In this document: piece after piece, positions 25,752 to 33,095 of the stretch | Layout: each line of letters begins with the position of its first letter | How positions within the stretch are numbered: position 1 is the stretch's first letter | Source: Amycolatopsis rifamycinica | GTDB lineage: Bacteria > Actinomycetota > Actinomycetes > Mycobacteriales > Pseudonocardiaceae | DNA length: 64,000 nt | NCBI RefSeq assembly: GCF_000695625.1 | Contig: NZ_JMQI01000082.1 | Location: 1-64,000, forward strand | Reading direction: 5' to 3' | The notes under the pieces: model-generated | The model's database searches: none | Told to the model about the DNA's origin: nothing | Seen by the model: only the letters and a program-made list of their open reading frames with translations | Translations under genes and position numbers: made by a program

Positions 25752-26660
25752 GTGGATCTGGGCCGGTTGCGCACGTTGCGGGAGTTCGCCGACCGGGGGA
25801 GCGTGACGGCGGCCGCGCGGGCGCTGCACTGCACGCCGTCCGCGGTCTCGCAGCAGCTGCGCGCGTTGCAGAGCGAGGTCGGCCTGCCGCTCACCGAGCC
25901 GGCGGGCCGCGGCCTGCGGCTGACCGACGCGGGCCGCGCGCTGGTCGCCCGCGCCGACGAGGTGCTCGCCGCGCTCGAGCGGGCCGAGTCCGAACTGGAC
26001 ACCTACCGCAGCGCGCCGCGCGGGCGGGTGCGGCTGGCGATCTTCCAGACGGCCGGCCTGATGCTGCTGCCGGGGCTGCTGTCCCGCGTCGCCGGGTACG
26101 ACGGCCTGGAGATCGACGTCCGGGACGTCGACATGACGCCGCCGGAGGTGCCCGGCCTGGTCGCGGACTACGACATCGTCGTGGCGCACCGCGACGAGCA
26201 CGCGCCGGAGTTCGACTCGAGCCGGCTCGAAGTGGTGCCGCTGCTGCGGGAACCGCTCGACGTGGCGCTGCCGGCCGGCCACCGGCTGGCGAACCAGCGC
26301 CGCGTGGAGCTGGCCGAGCTGGCGGACGAACGCTGGCTCAGCGTCGACCTCGGCTTCCCGGTGGACGACGTGCTGCGCTCGCTGACCGTCCGCACGGGCG
26401 TGCGGCCGGTGGTGGTGCAGCGGATCAACGACTTCCGGATCACCGAGCGGCTGGTCGCCGCGGGCCACGGCATCGCGCTGCTGCCGCGGTACACGATGGA
26501 CACCCGCCGCGGCAGCGGCCTGGTCGGGCGGCCCCTCGCCGGCATCCGCGCGGCCCGCCTGGTGGAGGCGGTCTGCCGCACCGGCGCCCGCCAGCGCGCC
26601 GCGGTGGCCCAGGTGATCGACGAACTGCGCGCGGAGGTCGCCCAGCTCACCGCCTCGTGA
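25752..26660 (+). CDS. LysR-family transcriptional regulator
   Basis: The 302-residue protein has the LysR winged helix (VTAAARALHCTPSAVSQQLRALQSEVG, residues about 18-42) followed by a periplasmic-binding-like effector domain. Divergence from the EamA transporter and the shared inverted repeat point to control of that transporter and of itself. The GTG at 25752 fits a leaderless mRNA (-10 TAGAGT). The effector is unknown. Confidence 0.9.
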   Translation: MDLGRLRTLREFADRGSVTAAARALHCTPSAVSQQLRALQSEVGLPLTEPAGRGLRLTDAGRALVARADEVLAALERAESELDTYRSAPRGRVRLAIFQTAGLMLLPGLLSRVAGYDGLEIDVRDVDMTPPEVPGLVADYDIVVAHRDEHAPEFDSSRLEVVPLLREPLDVALPAGHRLANQRRVELAELADERWLSVDLGFPVDDVLRSLTVRTGVRPVVVQRINDFRITERLVAAGHGIALLPRYTMDTRRGSGLVGRPLAGIRAARLVEAVCRTGARQRAAVAQVIDELRAEVAQLTAS

Positions 26661-26698
26661 GTGGTAGGGGCGGTGCTACCCGCCTTACCGCTCACGAG
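26654..26698. terminator. Bidirectional hairpin between LysR and TetR genes
   Basis: Arms 26654-26666 and 26686-26698 pair over 13 bases with a single G-U wobble. The stem includes the final codons of the convergent LysR and TetR genes and could end both transcripts. Confidence 0.6.
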
Positions 26699-27293
26699 CG
26701 TGGGAGCGCAGGTAGGCCAGTGCGATGCCGAGCGCGTCCTCCAGTGCCGTGATGTCGTGCCGGATGTGCGCCAGCAGGAGTCCACCTTGGACGGACGTCA
26801 TCGCCGCCTGCGCCAGCCGGTCCGGGTCGGCGCCGGGTGCGAGTTCGCCCTTGTCCCGCAGGGTGGCCAGCCCGCGCGCGAGGTGCGATTCCCACGTCCG
26901 GTACGCCTGGTCGACCAGCGGCGCGAGCTTCGGGTTGTCGCCGACCTCCCCGGCGAGGTTGCCCAGCGGGCAGGCGATCGGGCCGCCCGCGCGGCGGTGG
27001 ACGTCCAGCAGCTGCTCGGTCCACGTCTCGAGGTCGGCCCAGGAGGCGAGGGTGAAGATCGCCGGCTGGTTGCCGAGCACCTGCTCGAGGTACCGGTCGA
27101 TCACGGCCGCGACCAGCTGTTCCTTGTTCTTGAAGTAGTGGTACATCTGCGATTTCCCGGCCCCGCTCGCGGCGAGCACCTTGTCGACGCTCGTGCCCGC
27201 GACGCCGTCGACGTACATCAGCGCGGCCGCGGCGTCGACGATCGCGTCCCGGGTCCGCTTGCCCCGCGGGGTCGTGGCCGCTTGCGCCTCCAT
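26685..27293 (-). CDS. TetR-family regulator of the adjacent peroxiredoxin
   Basis: The 202-residue protein has a TetR helix-turn-helix at residues about 12-58 (GTSVDKVLAASGAGKSQMYHYFKNKEQL) and a C-terminal all-helical ligand domain. Its start codon overlaps the first of two 16-base operator-like palindromes, so it probably represses itself and the divergent peroxiredoxin gene at 27351. No ligand can be read from the sequence; cysteine 109-region (IACPLGN) is conserved in TetR_C_6-like proteins. Confidence 0.9.
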   Translation of the reverse strand: MEAQAATTPRGKRTRDAIVDAAAALMYVDGVAGTSVDKVLAASGAGKSQMYHYFKNKEQLVAAVIDRYLEQVLGNQPAIFTLASWADLETWTEQLLDVHRRAGGPIACPLGNLAGEVGDNPKLAPLVDQAYRTWESHLARGLATLRDKGELAPGADPDRLAQAAMTSVQGGLLLAHIRHDITALEDALGIALAYLRSHARER

Positions 27294-27335
27294 GTACCGG
27301 ATAGTACAGTTCGCCCCACTGTACCGATCAGTACA
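27293..27335. promoter_or_regulatory. Two TetR operators, TGTAC-N6-GTACA
   Basis: TGTACCGGATAGTACA (27293-27308) and TGTACCGATCAGTACA (27320-27335) share TGTAC and GTACA arms with a six-base spacer and are 27 bases apart. They span the divergent promoter region of the TetR and peroxiredoxin genes; the first touches the TetR start codon. Confidence 0.85.
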
Positions 27336-27350
27336 ACGACTGGGGGACCC

Positions 27351-27965
27351 ATGACGCTCGAAAACGCGCTGACCGGCGTGACCGACCAGGTCCGGGACGC
27401 GCTGCCGTCGGAGCTCTTCGCCGTCCTCGAGGCGGATCGGCGCCGGGCCGCCGGAACGAAGTTCGCCGAGGTGGGCGCCGAGATCGAGGACTTCGAGCTC
27501 CCCGGCGCCGACGGGGTGCCGGCGAAGCTGGGCGAGCTGGTCGCCGATGGGCCGGCGGTCCTCGTCTTCTACCGCGGCCAGTGGTGCCCGTACTGCAACC
27601 TGACCCTGCGCACCTACCAGCGGGAACTGCTGCCCGAGCTGGCGAAGCTCGGCGCGGCCCTGGTCGCGATCAGCCCGCAGCGGCCGGACGGCGCACTACC
27701 GGACCTGGCGTTCCCGGTGCTTTCGGACGTCGGCAGCACCGTCGCGCGGGGGCTCGGCCTCGGCTACCCGGTCTCCGACGTCGTGCGCGAGGCCATGGTG
27801 ACGCTCGGAACCGACCTCGAGCAGGTCAACGGCACGTGGGAGCTGGTCCACCCGGCGGTCGTCGTGGTCGACCGGGACCGGGTGATCCGGTTCATCGACG
27901 TCCACCCGGACTTCGCCACGCGCACCGAGCCGGAGCGGATTCTGGAGGCGGTCAGATCGCTTTGA
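27351..27965 (+). CDS. AhpC/TSA-family peroxiredoxin-like protein
   Basis: The 204-residue protein has a thioredoxin-like fold with FYRGQWCPYCNLTLRTYQ near residue 80, including a CxxC motif in the position of the peroxidatic cysteine. A helical N-terminal extension of about 45 residues precedes the domain, as in Prx-like proteins of actinobacteria and cyanobacteria. It probably reduces peroxides or disulfides in the cytoplasm. The ATG is preceded by GGGGGA. Two TetR operators upstream suggest inducible expression. Confidence 0.88.
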   Translation: MTLENALTGVTDQVRDALPSELFAVLEADRRRAAGTKFAEVGAEIEDFELPGADGVPAKLGELVADGPAVLVFYRGQWCPYCNLTLRTYQRELLPELAKLGAALVAISPQRPDGALPDLAFPVLSDVGSTVARGLGLGYPVSDVVREAMVTLGTDLEQVNGTWELVHPAVVVVDRDRVIRFIDVHPDFATRTEPERILEAVRSL

Positions 27966-27972
27966 CACCGTG

Positions 27973-28006
27973 CCGGAACCATGCCAGAGGTTGTCATGGT
28001 TTCCGG
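27973..28006. promoter_or_regulatory. Inverted repeat upstream of the SDR gene
   Basis: CCGGAACCATG (27973-27983) mirrors CATGGTTTCCGG (27995-28006) with one extra T, around an 11-base centre. It lies 14 bases before the SDR start and 8 after the peroxiredoxin stop. It is a likely operator, possibly of the WYL regulator encoded downstream. Confidence 0.5.
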
Positions 28007-28019
28007 TGACGCTGGGGTC

Positions 28020-28922
28020 ATGAACGAACTTTCCGGAAAAGTCGCCCTGGTGGCGGGCGGGACGCGCGGCGCGAGCCGGGCGATCGCCGTCGAACTGGGC
28101 CGCGCGGGCGCCTTCGTGTACGTGACCGGCCGGACGACACGGGCCGGGCGGTCCGAAGTGGACCGCCCGGAGACGATCGAGGAGACCGCCGAGCTGGTCG
28201 AGAAGGCGGGTGGCCGGGCGGAGGCCATCCGCGTCGACCACCTGGTGCCGGCCGAGGTCGAGGCGCTGGCCAAGCGGATCGACCGCCTCGACATCCTGGT
28301 CGACGGCCTCTGGGGCGGCGACAAGCACCTGGGCTGGGGCAAGCCGGTGTGGGAGCACGACCTCGAGGCCGGCCTGCGGATGATCCGCCTCGGCATCGAC
28401 GCGCACCTGATCACCAGCCACTTCCTGCTCCCGCGGCTGATCGAGCGACCGGGTGGGCTGCTCGTCGAACTGACCGACGGGACGGCCGAGTACAACGCGA
28501 AGTACCGCGAAGGCACTTCGCTGCCGTTCTACCTGGCGAAGGCTTCGGCGCATTTGCTGGCGATCGGCGAGGCGGCGGAGCTGGCCGCGCACGGTGCGAC
28601 GGCGGTGGCGTTCACCCCGGGGTACCTGCGGTCGGAGGCGATGCTCGAGATCTACGGGGTGACCGAGGAGAACTGGCGCGACGCCTGCGAGCGCGTGCCG
28701 CACTTCGCGATTTCCGAGACGCCGACGTTCTGCGGGCGGACGGTGGCGGCGCTGGCGGCGGACCCGGACCGGCACCGGTGGACCGGGCAGACGCTGAACA
28801 GCGGCCAGCTGGCCAAGGAGTACGGGGTGGACGACGTCGACGGCAGCCGCCCGGACGGCTGGCGGTACATGGTGGAGGTGGCGGACGCGGGAAAGCCCGC
28901 GGACACCACCGGCTACCGCTGA
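28020..28922 (+). CDS. SDR-family oxidoreductase
   Basis: The 300-residue protein has a Rossmann start KVALVAGGTRGASRAIAVELG, in which the GxxxGxG motif reads GGTRGASR. The classical YxxxK catalytic pair appears as FYLAKASAHLL near residue 180. A long C-terminal part after residue 210 is larger than in typical SDRs. It is an NAD(P)-dependent oxidoreductase of unknown substrate. The in-frame start at 27981 is rejected because it lies within the operator-like repeat and lacks a ribosome site. It overlaps the convergent WYL gene by ten bases. Confidence 0.85.
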   Translation: MNELSGKVALVAGGTRGASRAIAVELGRAGAFVYVTGRTTRAGRSEVDRPETIEETAELVEKAGGRAEAIRVDHLVPAEVEALAKRIDRLDILVDGLWGGDKHLGWGKPVWEHDLEAGLRMIRLGIDAHLITSHFLLPRLIERPGGLLVELTDGTAEYNAKYREGTSLPFYLAKASAHLLAIGEAAELAAHGATAVAFTPGYLRSEAMLEIYGVTEENWRDACERVPHFAISETPTFCGRTVAALAADPDRHRWTGQTLNSGQLAKEYGVDDVDGSRPDGWRYMVEVADAGKPADTTGYR

Positions 28923-29890
28923 GCGTTGCGGGCGGCCAGCTCCGCGCCGATCCCGGCCAGTGCCGCCCGCAGCTCCGCCGGCTCCAGCACCTCCACACCG
29001 GGGCTCAACGCCACCAGCTGACCGAGGCCGATCTCGCCGTCTTCCAGGGCGAGTTCGGCCTCGGCCCAGCCGTGCTCGTCCGGCGTGCCCAGCGCAACCA
29101 CCGTGTCCGCCAGGTGCTCGGCCCCGAACACCCGGCGCAGCTCCCGCACCGCGGTGCGGTCCAGCCGGGCGCGCACCCGCAACGGCCGCGCCACCTGCTC
29201 GAACGCCGCCGAAGACGACCGCCACCAGCGGGCCAGGTCGAACTCCGGCGGCCGGTCGAAGGGCACGTCCGAAGACCGGACCTCGAGGATCCGCGACACC
29301 CGGTACGTCCGCAGAGCGTCGTCCGAGACGACCCGCGCCACCAGGTACCAGACGCCCGCCTTCAGCACGAGCCCCAGCGGCTCCAGCTCCCGCGAAGCCA
29401 CCTTGTCGCGGCGCCGGTACGTCACCGAGACCCGCCGCTGGGACCACACCGCCCGGGCCACCGCCGCCAGCGCCGGCGGCTCGTCCGGCGAGCCGAACCA
29501 GCCGGGCGCGTCCAGGTGGAAGCGCCCGGCCACGAGCGCCGCGTGTTCTCGCAGCTCGGCGGGCATGCCCGCGGACACCTTCGCCCGCGCCGCGCTGCCC
29601 GCGGTGTCGAGGCCGAGCCCGGCGAGCGCGTCCGGCACCCCGAGCGCGAACAACGCGACGGCCTCCCGCGCGGTGAGGCCGTCGAGCCCGGACCGCCAGC
29701 CGTCGACCAGGCGGAAGCCGCCGTGCCGCCCCGGCTCCGTCCACAGCGGAACGCCCGCCTCGCGCAGGGCGGCCAGGTCGCGGTGCATCGTCCGCTCGGA
29801 GACGCCGAGCTCCTCCGCGAGCTCGGCGGCGGTCGCGCTGCGCCGTCGTTGCAGCGTGAACAGCAGCGCGACCAGCCGCTCGGCTTTCAC
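28913..29890 (-). CDS. HTH-WYL transcriptional regulator
   Basis: The 325-residue protein has an N-terminal helix-turn-helix (ATAAELAEELGVSERTMHRDLAAL) followed by a WYL domain (about residues 140-220, with VWYLVARVVSDDALRTYRVSRI) and a C-terminal WCX extension. WYL proteins sense ligands or nucleic acids and regulate stress or metabolic genes. Its gene ends within the SDR gene and starts three bases from the end of leuA, so it could be transcribed on the leuA mRNA. Control of the SDR gene is inferred from adjacency. Confidence 0.88.
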   Translation of the reverse strand: MKAERLVALLFTLQRRRSATAAELAEELGVSERTMHRDLAALREAGVPLWTEPGRHGGFRLVDGWRSGLDGLTAREAVALFALGVPDALAGLGLDTAGSAARAKVSAGMPAELREHAALVAGRFHLDAPGWFGSPDEPPALAAVARAVWSQRRVSVTYRRRDKVASRELEPLGLVLKAGVWYLVARVVSDDALRTYRVSRILEVRSSDVPFDRPPEFDLARWWRSSSAAFEQVARPLRVRARLDRTAVRELRRVFGAEHLADTVVALGTPDEHGWAEAELALEDGEIGLGQLVALSPGVEVLEPAELRAALAGIGAELAARNAQR

Positions 29891-29893
29891 CGG

Positions 29894-31654
29894 CTACCGG
29901 TGGGCGCGGTTCACCGCCGAGACGACCGCGCGCAGCGACGCCGTGACGATCGACGGGTCGATCCCGATACCCCAGAACACCCGGTCGGAGATCGCGCACT
30001 CGATGTACGACGCGGCGCGGGCGTCGTCGCCCGGGGACAGCGTGTGCTCGCTGTAGTCCAGCAGGCGCAGGTCGTACCCGACCGTCGACAGCGCGTCGAA
30101 GAACGCGGCGATCGGGCCGTTGCCGCGGCCGGTCACCTCGTGCTCGTCGCCCTCGACGCGCACCGTCGCGGTGATGTCGTACTCGCCGTCGCCGTTGTCG
30201 CGCACGTGCTGGCGGACCAGCTCCAGCGGCGTCTTCAGCTCCAGGTACTCGGCCGAGAAGGCGTTGTACATGGTCGCCGGGTCGACCTCGCCGCCCTCGG
30301 AGTCGGTGTAGCGCTGGATGACCTTCGAGAACTCGATCTGCAGCCGCCGCGGCAGGTCGAGCTGGTGCTCGGCCTTCATGATGTAGGCGACGCCGCCCTT
30401 GCCGGACTGCGAGTTCACCCGGATCACGGCCTCGTACGTGCGGCCGACGTCCTTCGGGTCGATCGGCAGGTACGGGACCTCCCACGGGTGCTCGTCGATC
30501 GGTACGCCCGCCTTGTCGGCGGCGTCCTTCAGCGCGTCGAGGCCCTTGTTGATCGCGTCCTGGTGGCTGCCCGAGAACGCGGTGAACACCAGGTCGCCGC
30601 CCCACGGCGAGCGCTCGGGCACCGGCAGCTGGTTGCAGTACTCGACCGTCCGCTTGATCTCGTCCATGTCGGAGAAGTCGATCTGCGGGTCGATGCCCTG
30701 GCTGTAGAGGTTCATGCCCAGCGCGACCAGGTCGACGTTGCCGGTGCGCTCGCCGTTGCCGAACAGGCAGCCCTCGATCCGGTCCGCGCCGGCCGCGTAC
30801 CCCAGCTCGGCGGCGGCGATGCCGGTGCCGCGGTCGTTGTGCGGGTGCAGCGACAGGATCACCGAGTCGCGGCGGGCCAGGTTCCGGCTCATCCACTCGA
30901 TCGAGTCGGCGTAGACGTTCGGCGTCGCCATCTCGACGGTCGCCGGCAGGTTCAGGATCACCGGCTTCTCCGGCGTCGGCTGCCAGATCTCGGTGACGGC
31001 GTCGCAGACCTCGAGCGCGTAGGACAGCTCGGTGCCGGTGTAGGACTCCGGCGAGTACTGGAACCGGAAGTCGGTGTCCGGCTGCTTCGCGGCCAGCTCG
31101 ACGACCATTTCCGCGGCCTGCGTCGCGATCTTCTTGATGCCTTCGCGCTCCTCGCGGAAGACCACGCGGCGCTGCAGGATCGACGTCGAGTTGTAGATGT
31201 GGACGATCGCGCGCGGAGCGCCTTCGAGGGCCTGGAAGGTCCGCTCGATCAGCTCCGGGCGGCACTGGGTCAGCACCTGGATGCTGACGTCGTCCGGGAT
31301 GGCGTGGTCGTCGATGATCTCGCGGACGAAGTCGAAGTCCGTCTGCGACGCGGCCGGGAAGCCGACCTCGATCTCCTTGTAGCCCATGCGGACCAGCAGG
31401 TCGAAGAACTTGCGCTTGCGCGCGGGCGACATCGGGTCGATCAGGGCCTGGTTACCGTCCCGCAGGTCGACGGCGCACCACAGCGGCGCGCGCTCGATGC
31501 GCTTCTCGGGCCAGGTGCGGTCGGGCAGGTCGATGTTCTCGACCAGGTCGTACCAGGGGCGGTAGCGGTGGACGGGCATGGACGTGCCGCGCTGGGTGTT
31601 CCAAGCGGGCTGGTCGGCGGGCGCCGGACGAGAGGGCTTGCGGATCTTGCTCAT
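29894..31654 (-). CDS. leuA: 2-isopropylmalate synthase
   Basis: The 586-residue enzyme is a type-2 LeuA. It has LRDGNQALIDPMSP with catalytic and metal-binding residues near residue 70, the metal ligands in HPHNDRGTG, and a C-terminal regulatory domain (from about residue 440) that binds leucine. It condenses acetyl-CoA with 2-ketoisovalerate, the first committed step of leucine synthesis. Upstream are a leucine-containing leader peptide and a terminator-like hairpin. Nearness to lysC-asd matches the order in mycobacteria. Confidence 0.97.
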   Translation of the reverse strand: MSKIRKPSRPAPADQPAWNTQRGTSMPVHRYRPWYDLVENIDLPDRTWPEKRIERAPLWCAVDLRDGNQALIDPMSPARKRKFFDLLVRMGYKEIEVGFPAASQTDFDFVREIIDDHAIPDDVSIQVLTQCRPELIERTFQALEGAPRAIVHIYNSTSILQRRVVFREEREGIKKIATQAAEMVVELAAKQPDTDFRFQYSPESYTGTELSYALEVCDAVTEIWQPTPEKPVILNLPATVEMATPNVYADSIEWMSRNLARRDSVILSLHPHNDRGTGIAAAELGYAAGADRIEGCLFGNGERTGNVDLVALGMNLYSQGIDPQIDFSDMDEIKRTVEYCNQLPVPERSPWGGDLVFTAFSGSHQDAINKGLDALKDAADKAGVPIDEHPWEVPYLPIDPKDVGRTYEAVIRVNSQSGKGGVAYIMKAEHQLDLPRRLQIEFSKVIQRYTDSEGGEVDPATMYNAFSAEYLELKTPLELVRQHVRDNGDGEYDITATVRVEGDEHEVTGRGNGPIAAFFDALSTVGYDLRLLDYSEHTLSPGDDARAASYIECAISDRVFWGIGIDPSIVTASLRAVVSAVNRAHR

Positions 31655-31704
31655 GGGATTGCGAGTGTCTCCAGATCGACGGGTGCGACCGGCACCACGA
31701 AGCC

Positions 31705-31742
31705 CCGCGACGGGGAGCCGGTCCGGTCAGGCCCCGTCGCGG
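31705..31742 (-). promoter_or_regulatory. leuA attenuator hairpin
   Basis: On the leuA strand CCGCGACGGGG (31742-31732) pairs perfectly with CCCCGTCGCGG (31715-31705). The left arm overlaps the last codons of the leader peptide, so ribosome position would control folding. An alternative small stem CCCCG-TCG-CGGGG shares the right arm. No U-tract follows. Confidence 0.65.
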
Positions 31743-31768
31743 CAGCGAAGCAGGAGAGCACGCGCCAC
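31727..31768 (-). CDS. leuA leader peptide (13 residues, three consecutive Leu)
   Basis: GTG GCG CGT GCT CTC CTG reads on to give VARALLLRCRDGA and a TGA stop. The three consecutive leucine codons lie just before the attenuator stem. TATGGT at 31775-31780 ends six bases before the GTG, so the transcript should begin at the start codon. Leader-controlled leuA genes have been predicted in actinobacteria before. Confidence 0.7.
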   Translation of the reverse strand: MARALLLRCRDGA

Positions 31769-31774
31769 GGCCCC

Positions 31775-31780
31775 ACCATA
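31775..31780 (-). promoter_or_regulatory. Putative -10 of leuA leader transcript
   Basis: TATGGT on the minus strand stands so that the expected transcription start is the G of the leader GTG at 31768. The -35 region (around 31799-31804) is weak. Confidence 0.45.
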
Positions 31781-31916
31781 GCCAGCGAAGGCGGGCGGAG
31801 GGAAGCCGGGCCGCAATCCGGCCGTGCCCCACACCGTCCTCAACGGAGGCGCTGTTGTTCCCCAGAACGGTTACTTGTGGGTAGCAATCGGCTGGGTGGC
31901 GTGCCAAACTGCGGGC

Positions 31917-32282
31917 ATGGGTGAGCACGCAGAGTCGTCGGAGGAGACCCGCGTCTCCCGCCGCGCCACCGTCGACTGGCGCGAGAGGCGGGGCAAGGCG
32001 GCCTCGCTGGTGGCGTCGATCGTCCGCTGGGTCGGCTTGATCTTCGCGGCCTTCCTGGTGATCCACGTGATCTTCACGGTCGGCTCGGCCAACCCGGACA
32101 ACGGCATCGTCTCGTTCGTGAAGTCCTGGGCGGACAGCCTCGCGCTCGGCTTCAGCGACCTGTTCACACCGAGTGACGGCAAGTTGCGCGTCCTGGTGAA
32201 CTACGGGATCGCGGCGATCTTCTGGATGGTCGTGTCGGGGATCCTGGCCAAGATCATCCGCCGCGTGGGCGGGGCGTCATAG
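31917..32282 (+). CDS. Small membrane protein of unknown function
   Basis: The 121-residue protein has an acidic N-terminus, a basic stretch (RRATVDWRERRGK) and two hydrophobic helices (about residues 38-58 and 92-112). I do not recognise the family. The ATG at 31917 is chosen over 31824 because CAAACT ends six bases before it (leaderless pattern) and the upstream extension has no membrane or domain features. It overlaps the convergent nitroreductase by six bases. Confidence 0.7.
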   Translation: MGEHAESSEETRVSRRATVDWRERRGKAASLVASIVRWVGLIFAAFLVIHVIFTVGSANPDNGIVSFVKSWADSLALGFSDLFTPSDGKLRVLVNYGIAAIFWMVVSGILAKIIRRVGGAS

Positions 32283-32867
32283 CGCCGGCTTGCCCCACTG
32301 ATCGCCGAACGCGAACTGCTCCAGCGGCAACCGCACCCGCTCCGCCTTCTCCCGTTCGACCCGCCAGTCCTCTTCCAGGACCTCCGGGGCCGCCGGCTTC
32401 CCGACGGCGATCGCCACCTTCGGGACCACGTCACCCGGAAGGCTGAAGGAAGCGCTCACGGCCTCCGGGGAGAAGCCCGCCATCTGGTGGGCGACCAACC
32501 CCAGCTCGACCGCCTGCAGCACGAGGTTCTCCGAAGCCAGCCCGAGCCCGTACTCCGCGTAGGGGACTTCGCCCTTCTCGTTCGTCGTCACCATCACGCC
32601 GATCAGCAGCAGGCTCGCCCGGTGGGCCCAGGCCCGGTTGCCCGAATTGAGCGTCGCGAGGATCGCGTCGAACGCCGGGGTGCCGCGGACGCCCACCAGG
32701 TAGCGGGCCGGCTGGGTGTTGCCGAACGACGGTGCCCAGCGGGCCGCTTCGAGCAGGGCTCGCACCTGGTCCGGGGTGACGACGGCCGACTCGTCGTAAG
32801 CCCGCGGGCTCCACCGTTCCGCCATCAGGGTCGCGATCGGGACGCTCGTCACAGCTGGTTTCCGCAC
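32277..32867 (-). CDS. Nitroreductase-family flavoprotein
   Basis: The 196-residue protein shows the nitroreductase pattern: ERWSPRAYDESAVVTPDQVRALLEAARWAPSFGNTQPAR-type N-terminus with FMN-contacting residues (ERWSPR, APSFGNTQP), and GLGLASENLVLQAVELGL near residue 110. It probably reduces quinones or nitro compounds with NAD(P)H. TAACGT on the minus strand (32880-32875) ends seven bases before the GTG, a leaderless arrangement. A GTG at codon 6 is an alternative. Confidence 0.88.
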   Translation of the reverse strand: MRKPAVTSVPIATLMAERWSPRAYDESAVVTPDQVRALLEAARWAPSFGNTQPARYLVGVRGTPAFDAILATLNSGNRAWAHRASLLLIGVMVTTNEKGEVPYAEYGLGLASENLVLQAVELGLVAHQMAGFSPEAVSASFSLPGDVVPKVAIAVGKPAAPEVLEEDWRVEREKAERVRLPLEQFAFGDQWGKPAL

Positions 32868-33095
32868 GGTGAAGACGTTACCGGTGAGTGCTGTGCGTCA
32901 CTCGGGAGGAAGGGCTCCACGAGTTTCGTTGGTGTTGCGGAAGATTTACTTCCGGGACACCCACCGGCGGGGTCCGCCCCACGTCAAGAGGGTGGCAGGG
33001 CGCCGAAGCCCCGGTAGGCTCCTGGTCAAATCATGGGACGCGGGGGCTCTCCGGTGCCCACCAGGGAGCCGCCCGGCCCGCGAGGAGGTTCGGGC

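Noticed and set aside
28349..31924. Very long plus-strand frame across the WYL and leuA genes
   Set aside because: Both genes on the other strand are certain by motif; the frame is an antisense shadow.
32868..33095. A lysine riboswitch before lysC
   Set aside because: The 228-base gap has a small GGAAG-ATTTACT-TCC stem but none of the conserved riboswitch core; no support.
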